From assembly GCA_947034895.1 (NCBI GenBank), contig OX344765.1:11227001-11291000 (forward strand): a stretch of DNA of 64,000 nt, written 5' to 3'. This DNA is from Rhytidiadelphus loreus. Its lineage: Eukaryota > Streptophyta > Bryopsida > Hypnales > Hylocomiaceae. Below, one piece after another: positions 1-9,926 of the stretch; positions within the stretch are counted from its first letter, which is position 1, and each line of letters begins with the position of its first letter. Made by a program: the position numbers and the translations under genes. The notes beneath the pieces were generated by a model. It worked only from the letters and a program-made list of their open reading frames with translations, made no database searches and was not told the DNA's origin.

Positions 1-273
1 TCCCGAGGGGGCACACGTCTTGTTAATGCCCCCGTTGTAAAGGGTGACGCTCCCAATGTTGGCTCCGGCAAGCGTTCGCGCTCCGTCGTCCGATCGACGG
101 AACTTGGAGACTATGCCATGATATCGCCAAGCCATACTTTACTTAGCTTGCAGAGTTTGTTGCAGCTCGCTTCCTAGAGCCGGGGAGGAGCTCACGATCA
201 TTGCCACAATTGGCTAGTTGCAAAAACAACAGACAGCGTAGGCTCGAGCGACGAGAGAAGGAAAGGTGACGCC

Positions 274-1159
274 ATGGGGAAGAAGAAGAAAGTCCCCAAA
301 GTGTGGTGCTTCTACTGCGAGCGCGAGTTTGAGGATGAGAAGATCTTGATTGAGCACCAGAAAGCCAAGCACTTGAAGTGCTATGTCTGCTACAAGAAGC
401 TGTCGTCCGCCAGCGGCATGCTCATCCACGTGCTGCAAGTGCACAAAGAGTTTGTTTCCAAGTGCGCTCCGTACCCTCTCAGCCACCCGGAATTGTGTTT
501 CATTAGTAGTTTGGGTCGGGGACATTCGGCCCGTTGCCTTGTCGTCCCTTCTCTGATTGGCGTTTGATCGAAATCATTTTATCTCAGGAACTCGCTGGGG
601 CGAGCTCTTGGAATTAGATTGCATAACAATGTCGTGTGGCACTCAACCCTAATTAGGAGAAAACGTCGTGCACTTGTCTTGAGTTGAGAATTTGGCCTTT
701 CTGAGTGTGATTGGTAGCCAAGATTACGAAACGACTGGTTGCAAAATTCGAGAGTTTCCAACGTGCTGAACTTGGAACTTGCTGAAGTGTCTCTCATCTT
801 GTAGCATTAGTTGTTTATTTAAGCTAGCTCCCTTCATTTGTTATTAGGGAGGCTCCTCACAAGAAGCTGAGGTACATTTTATGCAGTGATTAAGAGCAGC
901 GGCTATGATGATTTTAGGGTTAAAATGTATCCTCAGCCGCCTGCTCGATTTCAGTAGAGTTCTGGCTTAACGCAATTGTGAGCACTATAAGTGTGTTTAA
1001 TGTTGACGTGGTGTTTCCTTGTCAAACCTGACCAATCCTTGGTGATGTGCAGGATCCCTAATGCGAAGATGGAAAGGGAATCCATGACTGATTTGGAAAT
1101 ATATAGGATGGAGGGTATACCAGCTGACATCCTTGCAGCTCATGATGGGGATAACAATG
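274..1159 (+). pseudogene. SUF4: SUF4/ZNF207-like C2H2 zinc-finger fragment, first two exons
   Basis: Exon 1 runs 274-449 and exon 2 runs 1053-1159. The intron is GTTTGT...GCAG in phase 2, and the next donor is GTACGT at 1160. The spliced product begins with a lysine run and has two tandem zinc fingers (C12/C15/H28/H33 and C36/C39/H52/H57). It then continues as HKE-IPNAK and a 'DLEIYRMEGIPADILAAH' segment. That order is the signature of the plant SUPPRESSOR OF FRIGIDA 4 family (animal ZNF207/BuGZ), a nuclear DNA- or microtubule-associated protein. The proline-rich remainder of the family is not visible downstream; exons of other genes follow on the same strand. I therefore read this as a 5' gene fragment captured into a chimeric locus. 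A short independent gene is possible but less likely. Confidence 0.75.
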
Positions 1160-1437
1160 GTACGTCCTTCAAGCGATCCACTCTTGTTGGCATCTCGATT
1201 TCCAATTCTTTTTTGTGATGACACTTTCAGAAGTTGTAAGTAAAATCTATATAGATTGAAAGCAGATAAGCCGTTAAGAAATGGTCAAATTGTTAATGAA
1301 CTAGAGAATCAGAGAACGAAATGAAACTATTCTATTCCGTATTCTGTTTCTCGTAATCTTGAGGAAAAATGCTATTCCAGTTGTGATTTCCTGTGGAATT
1401 TTCATCAATTTTCCGGCCTCGGCTTGCATGAATTCAG

Positions 1438-1605
1438 GTCTCTTCCTCTCTTGTTTCGGCCTTTCCGAAAGATCTCGGAGTGCCTGAAGATAAGGCACAG
1501 CTCAAGTTCCAGAAACCTGTGGGAGTGGAGACAGTAGGAAGTTACACTACACATACTGTCGCGAAGCCTTTTCAAGTCGTTGATCTTGCTGTCAGGTTGC
1601 CAAAG
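1438..1605 (+). pseudogene. NOL6/NRAP (UTP22)-like exon fragment
   Basis: An open stretch preceded by an acceptor (TTCAG at 1433-1437) and followed by a possible GT donor at 1606. It reads KDLGVPEDKAQLKFQKP and then VGSYTTHTVAKPF..VDLAVRLPK. A 'GSY...AKP..VDL.V.MPK' string is typical of the N-terminal nucleotidyltransferase-like domain of the nucleolar pre-rRNA processing protein NOL6/NRAP (yeast UTP22). Only this piece is clear. The open stretch around 2521-2756 might be a further piece of the same family, but I could not align it convincingly. It lies between SUF4-like and DRP1-like exons on the same strand, so it is part of the exon mosaic. Confidence 0.5.
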
Positions 1606-2206
1606 GTCCGCCTATGAGCTTCTGTTGCGCCTTTTTTTTCTTCTTCAAGTCACTCGAAGAGTCAGGGTACAAGAAAACAAAATCTGTTGTTTATTCCATT
1701 TCTGATTGCCTGAGATGCGGTGTTTTCGATTCTGTTGCAATGACTCTGTTTTCTAAGCTAATTACACAAGCGACCACTGAATAATCTTAAGAAGCGGTCA
1801 AACTGTTACTGAGCTGGAATTCAGGATATGGAATAAAGCGGTTTTACTCTGCTTTCCAGTGACATTACTAAGATTACCTTGAGGTCAACTTTTGTTGACT
1901 TGAGTTGTGACTTGAATTGCTAATTGGCATGGTTCGGGTCCTTCTAAAACTTAGGATGAATATGTTTTTCATGAACTATGCGTAAATAAGCGTAAACTTA
2001 GAATCCTTAAATCTTTGATTTCAATATTGTTATGACTGTAGTCACCTTATAGAGTAGTATGATGCCCTGCGATTTTCCTTCCATAGCTATTTTGAAGATA
2101 TTTTGTAGCTATTTTGAAGTAGTTTTATGTCAAAGAATGAATATTAGCGGACTAATTTGTGATATTTTGCTTGGGCTATGGACTGATGGGGTGATGTGCT
2201 GATCAG

Positions 2207-2279
2207 GCTCAACTATACACACCATTCTGGAGCTTTGCAGAGCCTTCGACCGCATCTTCAAGGAGCACTTGGATAGATC
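2207..2279 (+). pseudogene. DRP1: DRP1 dynamin-related protein exon with a frameshift
   Basis: An exon-like segment bounded by GATCAG and GTAAGT. It encodes the block TILELCRAFDRIFKEHLD, which is highly conserved in the plant dynamin-related protein 1 (phragmoplastin) GTPases that act in cell-plate formation and endocytosis. The beginning of the exon (codons for A-Q-L-Y) and the rest are in different frames, because an extra AC dinucleotide lies in ACACACC near 2216-2222. No neighbouring DRP1 exons are recognisable. It is therefore an isolated and frameshifted exon, flanked by pieces of other genes. Confidence 0.75.
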
Positions 2280-2520
2280 GTAAGTTTTGATGTTTGTGTG
2301 CCTCAGTTTTCAGCCACTCAGGGAAGCCATTGGGCCTCATTCGTCAACCTGGAGTAGCCAACATGGGGTTTGCACGAAAGGATCTTAATATGTTATACAT
2401 GCTTAATGATACAGCCATCTCTTTTGTCAAGCTTCAGATTTTCTCCACTATTCTTTATTGTTCATATTTTTAAAGTAGGATCATTGACATCAGTGAAATT
2501 ATCTTTGTGAAAGCAGCAGT

Positions 2521-2756
2521 GTGCAGGGATATCTTACGTGTGGTTTGTTATTGAAACTCACGGTGCGGAATTATTTACGGGTAATTCAGAAGCGTGAATG
2601 TTTACTGACGGTGGCGCAAGTCAAAGCCGCTGGGCTCAAGTACGCAAGCTCGTTTGAGAATCAGAGGACAAATCCAAGAATTATCATCACTCAGGTTCAA
2701 GGGTTTCAAGACACCTCATTTACCCATTTGAAGATTTTGGCGGAATTGGGTGTATG
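2521..2756 (+). other. Exon-like open stretch of uncertain origin in the mosaic
   Basis: An open reading stretch without stops, on the same strand as the flanking captured exons, with the text VAQVKAAGLKYASSFENQ followed by NPRIIITQVQGFQDTSF. It ends near a GTATGT donor-like site at 2751. I do not recognise the parent gene; a NOL6-like origin is conceivable but unproven. Its length, coding-like composition and position suggest that it is another captured exon. Confidence 0.3.
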
Positions 2757-2832
2757 TTTCATTTTATGTATTGTATCTGTTTGGGACTCTTATGAGTGCT
2801 CTGTTCATTTTATCTATATGTACCTTGTTCAG

Positions 2833-2898
2833 GATCACGAAAAAGGAGATGATGAGGCCATGGCCATAGATGAAAACTTCTGCACAGCACTTGAATAT
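2833..2898 (+). pseudogene. Lysyl-tRNA synthetase exon fragment
   Basis: After an acceptor-like TTCAG, the sequence reads KGDDEAMAIDENFCTALEY. This is the conserved segment just before motif 3 of class II lysyl-tRNA synthetases, which normally continues directly into the G-L-P-P-T-G-G-W motif. Here the match stops at the tyrosine codon and the next bases begin a different gene piece (mevalonate-diphosphate decarboxylase). The catalytic motif 3 is absent. This is a short, precisely truncated captured exon. Confidence 0.75.
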
Positions 2899-2900
2899 AG

Positions 2901-4340
2901 AAGGTTATTAGCAAAGAGGATTGGAACCATGTGCATATTCACATTGCATCTGAGAATAACTTCCCTACTGCTGCTGGGTTTGCTTGTTTAGGTAATGTCT
3001 TACCCTGTCCCCTTCCCTTCTATGCTGAATCTAAGTGGAATTATTGATTTGATTCTTCAAGGTGAAATGCGTGGAAATAAGGATTACGCGCATGATGAGA
3101 ATTATTTTTGGAATTTTTTCGGTGGTTGCCAAAGAGCAAATTGAATCCAATGCAAGTCATTTCGTCAGTCTTGGAATAGTTGCGAGTTTCAAAGCCACTA
3201 TGGTGTCTTTCTAAAACCTTGTGCGTATTCTGATCTTCCTACTTGGGTGAATTATAGATATATGGTACTAGATTGAATTTGGGCATCTACCTTCATGGTT
3301 TGGATTCTGATCTCGAGGTGTGATTGTTACAGTCTATGGTCTGGCTCAACTGATGGGAGTCAAGGAGCAATACGAAGGAGAGCTCTCAGCAATCGCATGG
3401 TATGTTGCTTTCTTTCTGTCGCTAGGTTTTGTGTGTAGGATAATATGCTTAATGTAGGGTACCCATTCCTGCTGCTCTTAGCTGTTTTGAGTGTTTCTCT
3501 TATGAGAATGGACTTGACGTCTCATAACGTCAATTTTGATACTTCCACCACACTAAAATACTCTTCGCTTGGATATCGTATGAACAAGTTATGAATTTTA
3601 AAGTTTTGCTCATATTTTGAGTAGTCCAATGCGTAGGCCTTGACTCTTCACTTGCACATTGTCATATTTACTGGATTCAAATGAATATCATATTCATTGG
3701 ATTCTAATATTTATATCAGTATCATTTACTCCATTTATGATCTATTTATGAGAAAGGTCTTCTGGGATCACTTTCTTATAGCCAGATGCCAGCTTTTGTT
3801 CCCAGTAGTGAGTATGCGTTGTGGATGCAGACTTGGATCTGGAAGTGCTTGCCGCAGCCTCTACGGTGGTTTTGTAAAATGGAATATGGGTCAGATAGTT
3901 AGCAAACTCCATTCATATGTATTTCTTTCTCTTGTTTGGGTAATTTTCTCATTTTTTCTTGCGACTAATGAGGCATGAGCATTGACGGGTGATGCTGCAA
4001 GGGCAGGAGGCTGATGGGCAGGATAGCATTGCAACCCAACTCGCAAACTACTCCCATTGGGATGATCTTGTCATTATCATCGCTATGGTAAATTTCTCAC
4101 CATGGTTGTTGTCAATAGTATGGAGTGAGTATGGGAGCTTTTTGCTTGGTGGATAACATCCTTGTGGCGAGTATGAACTGGCGTACTAAGATATACACTT
4201 TCTTTAGAGCCAATCCTCTTGCTTTCGCTGAAATGTATGACACGAAAATGCAGGTAAGTTCTCGTCAGAAGGAGACGAGTAGCACTTCAGGAATGCAGGA
4301 AAGCGTTCGGACGAGTCCTCTTCTCAAGTTCCGAGCTGAG
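2901..4340 (+). pseudogene. MVD: Mevalonate-diphosphate decarboxylase (MVD) fragment, five exons
   Basis: Five exons with GT-AG borders are visible at about 2901-2991, 3333-3399, 3831-3889, 4002-4087 and 4254-4340. In order they encode [59 protein letters not shown] and VSSRQKETSSTSGM. These are hallmark segments of MVD, the GHMP kinase-fold enzyme that makes isopentenyl diphosphate in the mevalonate pathway. The reading frame carries across the splice junctions. Two lesions disable it. About 21 nt encoding the ATP-binding GLASS core are missing between two GCTGCTGG repeats. An exon junction now reads TG|A where an Arg codon (CGA) is expected. Both the N-terminal and C-terminal thirds of the gene are absent. 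Confidence 0.85.
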
Positions 4341-5690
4341 GTGTGACGTATTCTCCTTTCTCATTCTTAACCTTAAAGGACAAGTAGCACAAATTGGTGA
4401 CTTGGTGAAGGTTCTTAAAAATACACAACCACCTGCAACTCCGATGAAGTGGCTAGCATTCATCTTTTCCAGTGCTGCCTACAATCATAACAACATGATT
4501 ATTAAGAAATGGATCTATTAGAGGCAAACAAAAGGCTGCAGTTTGATGGCTAAGTTGGGAATCGAGCACAAACACCACATCCCCCTTGCAAAGAAAACTC
4601 ACCTGTCACTTAATTTACTCCTTGCTTTGTCAAACCAATCACCAAGTGGCATCTAGCTTCTCCTTCAAATCGTGATCCTCTTCCTTCAATTCTCCTTTGA
4701 CTTATGAGCTTGCAGAAACACTCATGACCTTTTATCTTGTTAAATCTTGCTGACAAATTCAGAATAATTTAGAGACACTTGTACTTCACCTATAAAATGG
4801 ATATAAATACGACAAACTCTCTAGCTAAAGCAACAGCAACACCACCAAGCATGCCACTCCCAACAAGCCAACCCTACTAAGGTAAGCCATCATCTCCAAC
4901 CCTAGCTCTCCAATCTCTCCCGTCGTCGTGCTTTGCACTTCAATCTGAAATAAATTCCTCCACTCCAACAAATGCAACACCAACAATGCAACATTCCAAG
5001 TGCAACCAAAACACAAATCCTAAATAAATCCCAACAGATGTGTGATTGGAAATCCTGGATTGGAACGCAAAAAGGAAAAGTTCTTCAAGATGATCAAGGG
5101 ATTCTTCGAATTAAGTTACCTGATTCTTTAGCGATGCACAGAAGTGAAGTTCGTGATTGTTGCGAGGTGGAAGTGGAAGTGATGAAATATTTATTGTCGT
5201 AGGTTGATCAATTGTCGAGGCAGGATGCATATGGCGCCACCTCGATAGCAATCATTCTAAGTCTCCCCCAATCAAGAAACAACCTCTTATGCCTTCACCT
5301 GAAGAGAAGGGAAGTGATATGATGCATTTTTTTTTATCTCATGCCACACAAGTAGCAATCAATAATCTCTTTTCAGCAAAGGATGTGGAATGAAATGCAT
5401 GGATGCTTCTAAGGAACATTGTGACACTGATGAAAACATTGGGTTCTAAGTTACGAGGGTATTGGGGAGAACTGTCAAATGCTGTAGTTCTAGAACTGTA
5501 AGCTTGCCCAACAACTTGTTAGACCACTCGTATTAGTAGTACGTTTTGGCGTAAAGAAATTCTCCTCTGCATGTCATGCAGATAGTGCTTTGAGATTCTC
5601 TCCACAAAATCAATTGTCTATATATTGAAAATGATAACAGAAGTTATGTAGTGTAGTAAAACCATATATTCCACATACTCTCATATTTGA
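4341..5690. other. Intergenic stretch without a recognised gene
   Basis: A mixed-composition stretch. Short open frames occur (for example 4972-5202 on the plus strand), but none resembles a known family or has convincing exon borders. It may contain the 3' end of whatever element assembled the upstream exon mosaic. I could not identify a terminus. Confidence 0.4.
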
Positions 5691-5699
5691 AAATATAGG

Positions 5700-6455
5700 T
5701 GATGATTTAGAATTAACCCCTAAAGTTTCGTGACTATGTTATCACCAAAAACGCTTGAAAATTGCCATTTTTAGTATAAGTATAATAAATAAAATAAAAA
5801 ATTTTGATACTCGTGATTGAAGGATCTTTTAGTATGCTGACTTGAGAACATGTGGTAAAAATTTCAGATTTTTCCACCACATGGATTGCAAGATATAAGC
5901 ATTCAAATTCACATAAATCATTTTTTGGGCCCTGCAAAAAATAGGGCAGCTGCACTTCACAAGCTCACTTTTCTATGAAAAAATGTTCAAATTGATGGTA
6001 CTTCTTTGGATTCTTTTTCTTAGATAAGTTTTCCACGTGCTTGAAAAAGTTCAGACCATTTGGAATTGTACAACATAAAGGAAAAAAATATTAAGTAGAG
6101 AATACTAGAGAAATATTCAAAATATGATATTCTTGAAAATTTGATTTTGGAATTGAAAAATGCCAATCCAAATGGTAGAGATGTTTTATAAACAAACCAC
6201 ATTCTATGATTTTATTTCCTTTCCAAAAATATTGAAAACTAAATAAGATAAAAAACTTCAAAGTTTATTTTAAAGTAGAGAATCCATAATTGCCCGCAAA
6301 CAAAAGAATCTCCATAACTTTTGACTTATTGATAAAAAAAAATGGAATGATTCAAAACTTTCCACATGTATATAACTCTAAAAAATCAATTTCAAGTTTT
6401 AGTTTCTGAAAAAAGTGATTTTTTCGTGATCTACCCGGATCTGAACTTGTGAACT
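5700..6455. repeat. Dispersed AT-rich repeat, copy A
   Basis: This block is a diverged reverse-complement copy of about 58390-59070. Its 6060-6455 half is also a direct-orientation copy of about 59290-59660. Shared landmarks include 'gaattgaaaaatgcc' and 'tttccacat.tatataa.tct'. It has no coding potential. It represents a repeat family present at least three times in the window. Confidence 0.65.
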
Positions 6456-7565
6456 TTGATTGGCTTCCAAAACATCAATACATCTTGGATTGATCTAAGA
6501 TTTTACCACCCAAACAAAAAGAGAAAATACAAACTTTTCAACAAGTTTTATTGGATATGGACATTGTATGCAAAAATTACAATACTTTGAATTGGACTTC
6601 TAGACTACATGAAGATATTTTCGGTCCCCTTGGACAGTGAGGAGTCAAGGTCCTCTCCATGTCATAATGATGCATGGAATAGCACCAATTTCATGAAATT
6701 GATATTATTCACTATAAGTAGTCTAAAGATAGTCTATGTTGTTGCACCTATATAGTTTTATTCAATATTTTAGAAAAAATGATTATTAATAAAAAAACTT
6801 AAATTTTGTAACAAATCGCAGGTCGAGACCTGAACAGGGGGCTGATAGTCCCCTTTTTTTTTAATTTTTTTTTCTCTTGCCCTCCACTTTTTGTGCAAGT
6901 GGTCAACTCTTGCTGGTTGCATTCTACGAGCAGCGGAACAACACATTCAATAACTCTTTCCTGCGGTTCTGTCAATTTAACATGATGCAACGATCTATGT
7001 TCATCATTAGCTATTCATATGAATGATTAATATGATTCAAATCTCGTACACGAGGGCCAGGCATTTGCAACACAATTTTGCAATTTTTTGGTTACATATT
7101 CCTAGTATCTTGAATTTAAGAATTGATGGTTTCATAGCTTGAATAAGCCTCTTATCATTTTCGAAGTTACAGCAAGAAATACAGAAACAATGACAAAACA
7201 CGCAATAAGAATGAAATATTCTTCCTCAAAATGAAAATATGATACAAAGACAGTCACAATCTGTACAATAACAGTGTAAAATTCTCACTCAAAATGATGG
7301 ATGATTATACAGGCCCCGTGGAAATGGTTGTAGGAGAAAAAAGTACAACGGATGGGGACAAAGTATTCGAGAGCAGCAAAAAATGCTCTCTGAAGATGAA
7401 GATCTGGATGATTATACAGGCCCGGTGGAACCGTGAAGCTCTAATACTACGTGGACTGGTTTGGATCCGAAAATTACATTTCTATGGAAAGGCATTCATT
7501 CATCTTTGATTTGCAGAGGTATTTATTCACCTTTGCCAATTCAGCCACACTGGACAGGTATCTAT
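6456..7565. other. AT-rich intergenic DNA and FTR1 3' flank
   Basis: No gene is recognised. Near 7300-7430, downstream of the FTR1 stop codon (minus strand), a segment containing 'gatgattatacaggccc' occurs twice about 110 bp apart. It may belong to the FTR1 3' untranslated or termination region. Confidence 0.35.
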
Positions 7566-9044
7566 CTACTCCAAGGTCTTGAGATGATCTTGGCCTTGCC
7601 GAACCATATCAGCAGCATCGGCTTCCGAGACGGCCCGCTTCCGCTTTGCGTAGTTCTTGAGGCCAGGAACCTTGAGACAGGCACTCATGAGCGACTTCTT
7701 CAGCGGCAGCGAGCCTGTCCGCTCCTCATAGAGCATGCAGATGATGCAGAAGATGATGAAAATCCAGTACACGTTGTACGCGATGACCGAGCCGTAAGTC
7801 GCCGAGTTCTGCCAGCCGAGAATCGCATTGAAGACATCCCACCCGTTGGACGTCTCCGGGTTGCAGCAGTTCACGTGCCAAACGGATTGCGTGATGTCGT
7901 ACGAGCCCGGCCCACTGCCCGATTCCGCGACATCGCCTCCCACCTTCTGCGCGAATTTGTAGAACTGGATCTTCCAGACGCCCTTGGAGAACATGCCTGC
8001 CGCTATCAGGTAGAGAACGCTTGTCGAGGCGATCAGGAAGAGCTGGATTGAGAGGACGTTTCCTCCGCGGTAGATCAAGTAGCCGATGAGTAGACCTGCG
8101 AGAATGTTGCAGCGGTTATTTTAGTGGTGACAATGGGACTCAATGTGTATCCAGCTACTCGTAATTTTCTAACAATAGGAGGAGTCGAACATAGTGAAAT
8201 AGACATGTAGTTCACAAAATCTCTCAAATTCTGCCCGTGCCTGCCCGGAGACCCAAAAAGCTCAGATACCCGTAGAATTCATATGTTTTGAATTCCCCAT
8301 GTCAAGAGAGGAGTTGCGAAACATCCGAATACTTATGAATTTAAAGGAAAATGATAAAACATGTGACATCCATATAGACGTGTATTTCAGACTTATGCGA
8401 CACGGATTTCACATCTGGTTCGACTCCCCCTCATTATTAAGGTTCTAAATTCACCCCCAAAAAATAAAATAAATACCTGCGAGAATGCCCGTGCAGACTG
8501 GAAGTGGAAACGCGGTCGCCTTCAGGCCCAGAGACACGCCACCCACAAACACGACGCCCTCAACGCCTTCGCGCAGCGTGGTGATGAACGGAAGGATGAA
8601 CATGGCGTATCTTCGCGTCAAGGCGCCCAGCTTGCCGCCGACATTGTGGTGCTTGGCGTTGTCCACCAGAGACTGCGCAATCTTGAGCCTCCATTTCTCC
8701 TTGGTCTTGTTGATTCGCAGCAGGGCCAGGCCCATAATGGTGATGATGAAGGTCGCAACGAGGTAGAAGATCCCCTCCCAGAGATCCTCCGACTGCGCCC
8801 AGAGGTTTCTACCCAATCCATAGAAGACCCCGATGAAAACGCCACCGATGATCAGGCACAATGCGATGCCGCTCAGGGACCCCGCCCACACCTGGCGTCG
8901 CAGCCGATTGTAGACCTTCTGGTCTTGGTCGGGCTGGCCCAAGCATTGCTTCAGGAACGACAAAAGCACGGAGACAATAATGACCGCCTCGAGACACTCC
9001 CGAAAGACAATAAAAAACACCTGCACTGCAAATACGTCTGCCAT
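7566..9044 (-). CDS. FTR1: FTR1-type high-affinity iron permease, two exons
   Basis: Exon 1 is 9044-8477 and exon 2 is 8095-7566, giving a predicted 365-residue membrane protein that ends in TAG. It carries the two iron-transport motifs of the fungal FTR1/OFeT family: RECLE at residues 15-19 in the first membrane helix and REGVE at 158-162. There are about seven hydrophobic segments, and the length matches fungal FTR1. FTR1 takes up the Fe3+ produced by a partner multicopper ferroxidase in the plasma membrane, and the FET3-type gene lies divergently 2.0 kb away. The exons are GC-richer than their surroundings. The single 381-nt intron joins codons for Gly in phase 1, and an identical 13-bp sequence spans both of its borders. 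Angiosperms are not known to use this family, so transfer from a fungus is the likely origin. Confidence 0.93.
8094..8487 (-). repeat. 13-bp direct repeat at both borders of the FTR1 intron
   Basis: On the plus strand, ACCTGCGAGAATG occurs at 8094-8106 and again at 8475-8487. On the coding strand each copy reads CATTCTCGCAGGT and spans a splice site. Splicing between CGCAG|GT in the first copy and CGCAG|GT in the second leaves a single uninterrupted copy in the mRNA. The repeat therefore behaves like a target-site or microhomology duplication created when the intron was inserted. Confidence 0.85.
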
Positions 9045-9209
9045 AGTGACTGCAGAAGTGTGAGGTGGTACGACTTAAAGGTCGCTTATTACCAGACTGA
9101 GGACTTTATGAATTTTATGAATTGATTCGGGAACCACGGCACGGCCCTCTCCACCCGTGAGGAGTCAAGCGCTGCAGCCCACACGCCCCAATCTCGTCCG
9201 GATCCCCCG

Positions 9210-9500
9210 GGCTGTCGCTATCCACCCGCTGGCCCGCGGACTGCACGCGCTGGCCCGCAGAATGCACACGCTGACCCGCGAACTGCACACGCTGGCCCTC
9301 GATTCAGCTCTGGTGCCTTTTACAGCGGCACTCGCCCAGCCCCGGTGGCCCGCGGACTACACACGCCAGCACGAGCTCTCCGCCCGGTGGCCCGCGGACT
9401 ACACACGCCAACAAGCGCCTCTTGCCTCGATGGATGGCCCCGCGGATTGCATACGTCTGCTCGTGCCTCTCTCGACTCCATCTGTAGTGGCAGCGTGCTT
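9210..9500. repeat. GC-rich minisatellite in the FTR1-FET3 intergenic region
   Basis: About three tandem 21-bp units of the form CTGGCCCGCGGACTGCACRCG (with variants) lie near 9230-9296. A longer unit beginning CGGTGGCCCGCGGACTACAC follows, repeated near 9341-9411 with a diverged third copy. Open frames in this block come from repeat periodicities divisible by three. They do not look like a gene. Confidence 0.7.
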
Positions 9501-9592
9501 AGAGCGAGCCCACCGCAAGGCGGGAGCTGCCGAGCCAGGGCCCGGGCGACGGGTGGAGTGGATGCTCTTAGCACAGCTAAGTGGAGTAATAA

Positions 9593-9926
9593 TTATCTAC
9601 GATTTGTGCACTGATAGTTGCCGTGATATTTATCTAGGTCCTTTATCTATATTTGCAATGGGATTTATCTACCTTGCGCACTGAGAATTATCTCTAATTT
9701 CTGCACTGATACTTATCTATACCTTCACTGAATTTTATGTTGATCTGTATACTGATAATTATCTAAGATTTGTGCACTGACATTATCTATATCTGCAGTG
9801 AGATTTATCCGCATCTGTGCACTGATAATCATCCGTCTCTGCACTGATATTTATCTATACCTGTGCACAGATGACTGTCTATATCTGCACTGATGTTTAT
9901 GTACATTTGTGCACTGACAATTATCT
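9593..9926. promoter_or_regulatory. Cluster of ten TTATCT (AGATAA) GATA-type motifs
   Basis: TTATCT starts at 9593, 9630, 9643, 9665, 9688, 9713, 9759, 9783, 9851 and 9921. TGATAA also occurs at 9753 and 9823. The motifs sit in a degenerate repeat with recurring 'tgcactgat' text, 550-880 bp upstream of the FTR1 start. AGATAA fits the HGATAR consensus of GATA zinc-finger regulators, which include fungal iron repressors of FET3/FTR1-type genes. A regulatory role here is inference; simple repeat expansion explains the clustering equally well. Confidence 0.4.

Noticed and set aside
7461..8051. A 196-codon frame antisense to FTR1 exon 2
   Set aside because: It is a mirror of the FTR1 coding frame with no independent signal.
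9157..9684. A 175-codon frame in the FTR1-FET3 intergenic region
   Set aside because: It consists of 21-bp and longer tandem repeats read in one frame. It is non-coding minisatellite.
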